Below, in pieces: positions 29,580 through 30,419 of a stretch of DNA of 30,419 bases. Source of the stretch: an uncultured bacterium (GTDB lineage Bacteria > Bacillota > Clostridia > Oscillospirales > Ruminococcaceae); assembly GCA_905214265.1 (NCBI GenBank), contig CAJMLQ010000026.1, positions 1-30,419 on the forward strand, written 5' to 3'. Numbering within the stretch: the stretch's first letter is position 1; every line of letters starts with the position of its first letter. The notes under the pieces are model-generated. The model worked only from the letters and a program-made list of their open reading frames with translations. It made no database searches and was not told the origin of the DNA. The translations under genes and the position numbers were made by a program.

Positions 29580-30419
29580 CTACGGAACCTCCGGCGCTTT
29601 TTCCGGTTCTGCCGGGAGGATGACGAAAAACCGGGTCGCCTCCTCGTCACTGGTCACCCGAATCTCCCCGCCGTGGAGCTCGACGATCTCCTTAGCGATG
29701 GCAAGACCCAGACCGGCGCCGCCGGTCCGGCTGGAACGGGCGCTGTCCAGGCGATAAAATTTCTCAAAGATCGTGTTGAGCTTATGGGGCGGGATCACCT
29801 GGCCGCGGTTTTCAAAGACCACAACTGCCCGACCGCCCTCGATCCGACGCATCCCGACGCGGATGGTGGTTTCCGGACTGCTGTAGGCCGCCGCGTTGCG
29901 CAGAAGGTTGTCAAATACCCGGGCGAGCTTGTCCGGGTCCGCCAGGACGATGACCCCCGGCTGAGCTGTGACCTCACAACAAAGGTTTTGAGAGGAAAGG
30001 GTGGGGTAAAACTCGTCCGCCAGCTGCTGGAGCATAACGTCCAGGGGGATCTCGCTCTTTTCCAAATGGATGTTTTGCAGATTGAAGCGGGTGATATCGA
30101 AGAATTCGTTGATGAGATCCTCCAGCCGCTGGGCCTTGTCCAGGGCGATCTCCAGGTATTTGGCCCGGAGCTCCCCGCTGATCTGGGGCTCGTCCCGCAG
30201 CAGGGTCAGATAGCCGATAACGGAAGTCAAGGGGGTTTTCAGGTCGTGGGCCAGGTAGACCACCAGATCGTTTTTCCGCTGTTCCGCTTCTTTGGCGAGC
30301 TGCTCGTTGCGGATATTTTCGTTGCGGATGGCGTTTAATTTGTTTTCCGTATCCAGGAACTCCGCCGGGAGCTTGACCATGGCTTCTCCCTTTTTGAAAA
30401 CGGTATCGATGGAATCCAG
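29580..30419 (-). CDS. VanS-like sensor histidine kinase, 5' end cut by window edge
   Basis: C-terminal 279 residues of a two-component kinase; the frame stays open to the right edge, so an ATG at 30380 is internal. A HAMP-like end and coiled-coil linker (ENKLNAIRNENIRNEQLAKEAEQ) precede the phospho-acceptor box YLAHDLKTPLTSVIGYLTLL, whose DLKTPLTSVIGYL form is characteristic of VanS. The ATPase domain has NLLRNAAAYS, VFENRGQVIPP (an N/G1 box in which DxGxGI is replaced by ENRGQVI, as in VanS) and GGAGLGLAIAKEIVELHGG. VanS kinases sense glycopeptides or cell wall stress, but no resistance genes are seen here, so resistance cannot be claimed. The response regulator is presumably beyond the edge. 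Confidence 0.9.
   Translation of the reverse strand: MDSIDTVFKKGEAMVKLPAEFLDTENKLNAIRNENIRNEQLAKEAEQRKNDLVVYLAHDLKTPLTSVIGYLTLLRDEPQISGELRAKYLEIALDKAQRLEDLINEFFDITRFNLQNIHLEKSEIPLDVMLQQLADEFYPTLSSQNLCCEVTAQPGVIVLADPDKLARVFDNLLRNAAAYSSPETTIRVGMRRIEGGRAVVVFENRGQVIPPHKLNTIFEKFYRLDSARSSRTGGAGLGLAIAKEIVELHGGEIRVTSDEEATRFFVILPAEPEKAPEVP

Noticed and set aside
29580..30419. Glycopeptide resistance determinant
   Set aside because: Only a VanS-like kinase core is visible; no ligase, dehydrogenase or dipeptidase genes are in the window.

Overview
The window reads as chromosomal DNA from an anaerobic Gram-positive of the class Clostridia, probably an Oscillospirales-type gut organism with fairly high GC. 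The reasons are strong AGGAGG ribosome binding sites, SigA-type promoters with 17-base spacers, a tRNA-sensing T-box leader, a putative group B [FeFe] hydrogenase, indolepyruvate:ferredoxin oxidoreductase, LytTR and PhoPR regulators, and YdbS/YdbT membrane proteins. This is inference from gene content, not a database match. I saw no rRNA, tRNA, CRISPR array, insertion sequence or phage gene.

Layout. 1-1420 (minus): start of the division/cell wall cluster, mraZ-rsmH, with a promoter and a tandem 10-base MraZ-type operator; rsmH runs off the left edge. 1505-3560 (minus): ydbS-ydbT pair. 3600-5254 (plus): a PutP-type sodium:solute symporter. 5273-11260 (plus): a phosphate locus pstS-pstC-pstA-pstB-phoP-phoR, headed by a five-hexamer, 11-base-period PHO box and carrying an attenuator-like terminator after pstS; phoU is absent. 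11330-15535: single genes (unknown 166-residue protein, birA, ArsC/Spx-like protein, TIM-barrel sugar isomerase-like protein, degV). 15531-19485 (minus): iorA-iorB-paaK behind a T-box whose specifier reads UGG (Trp). 19593-21170 (plus): a monomeric [FeFe] hydrogenase, divergent from the ior operon. 21227-22564: a small zinc-ribbon protein (minus), then a plus-strand unit with a 55-residue one-helix peptide and an orphan LytTR response regulator. 22769-28923 (minus): GH38 alpha-mannosidase, GT8 glycosyltransferase and an FAD-dependent oxidoreductase, each apparently with its own promoter. 29034-30419 (minus): a small polytopic membrane protein and a VanS-like sensor kinase cut by the right edge.

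How genes work together. PstS binds phosphate, PstCA form the channel, PstB powers it, and PhoR/PhoP probably activate the locus through the PHO box. IorAB and PaaK share aryl-CoA chemistry: PaaK makes an arylacetyl-CoA and IorAB interconverts it with an arylpyruvate using ferredoxin. Control by uncharged tRNA-Trp suggests the operon runs in the anabolic direction, salvaging indoleacetate or other aryl acids into aromatic amino acids. The divergent hydrogenase exchanges electrons with the same ferredoxin pool. The most notable items are the T-box-ior-paaK operon, the small peptide plus LytTR pair, and an AT-rich palindrome (GAAAAAG-TTCT-CTTTTTC type) recurring upstream of several promoters.
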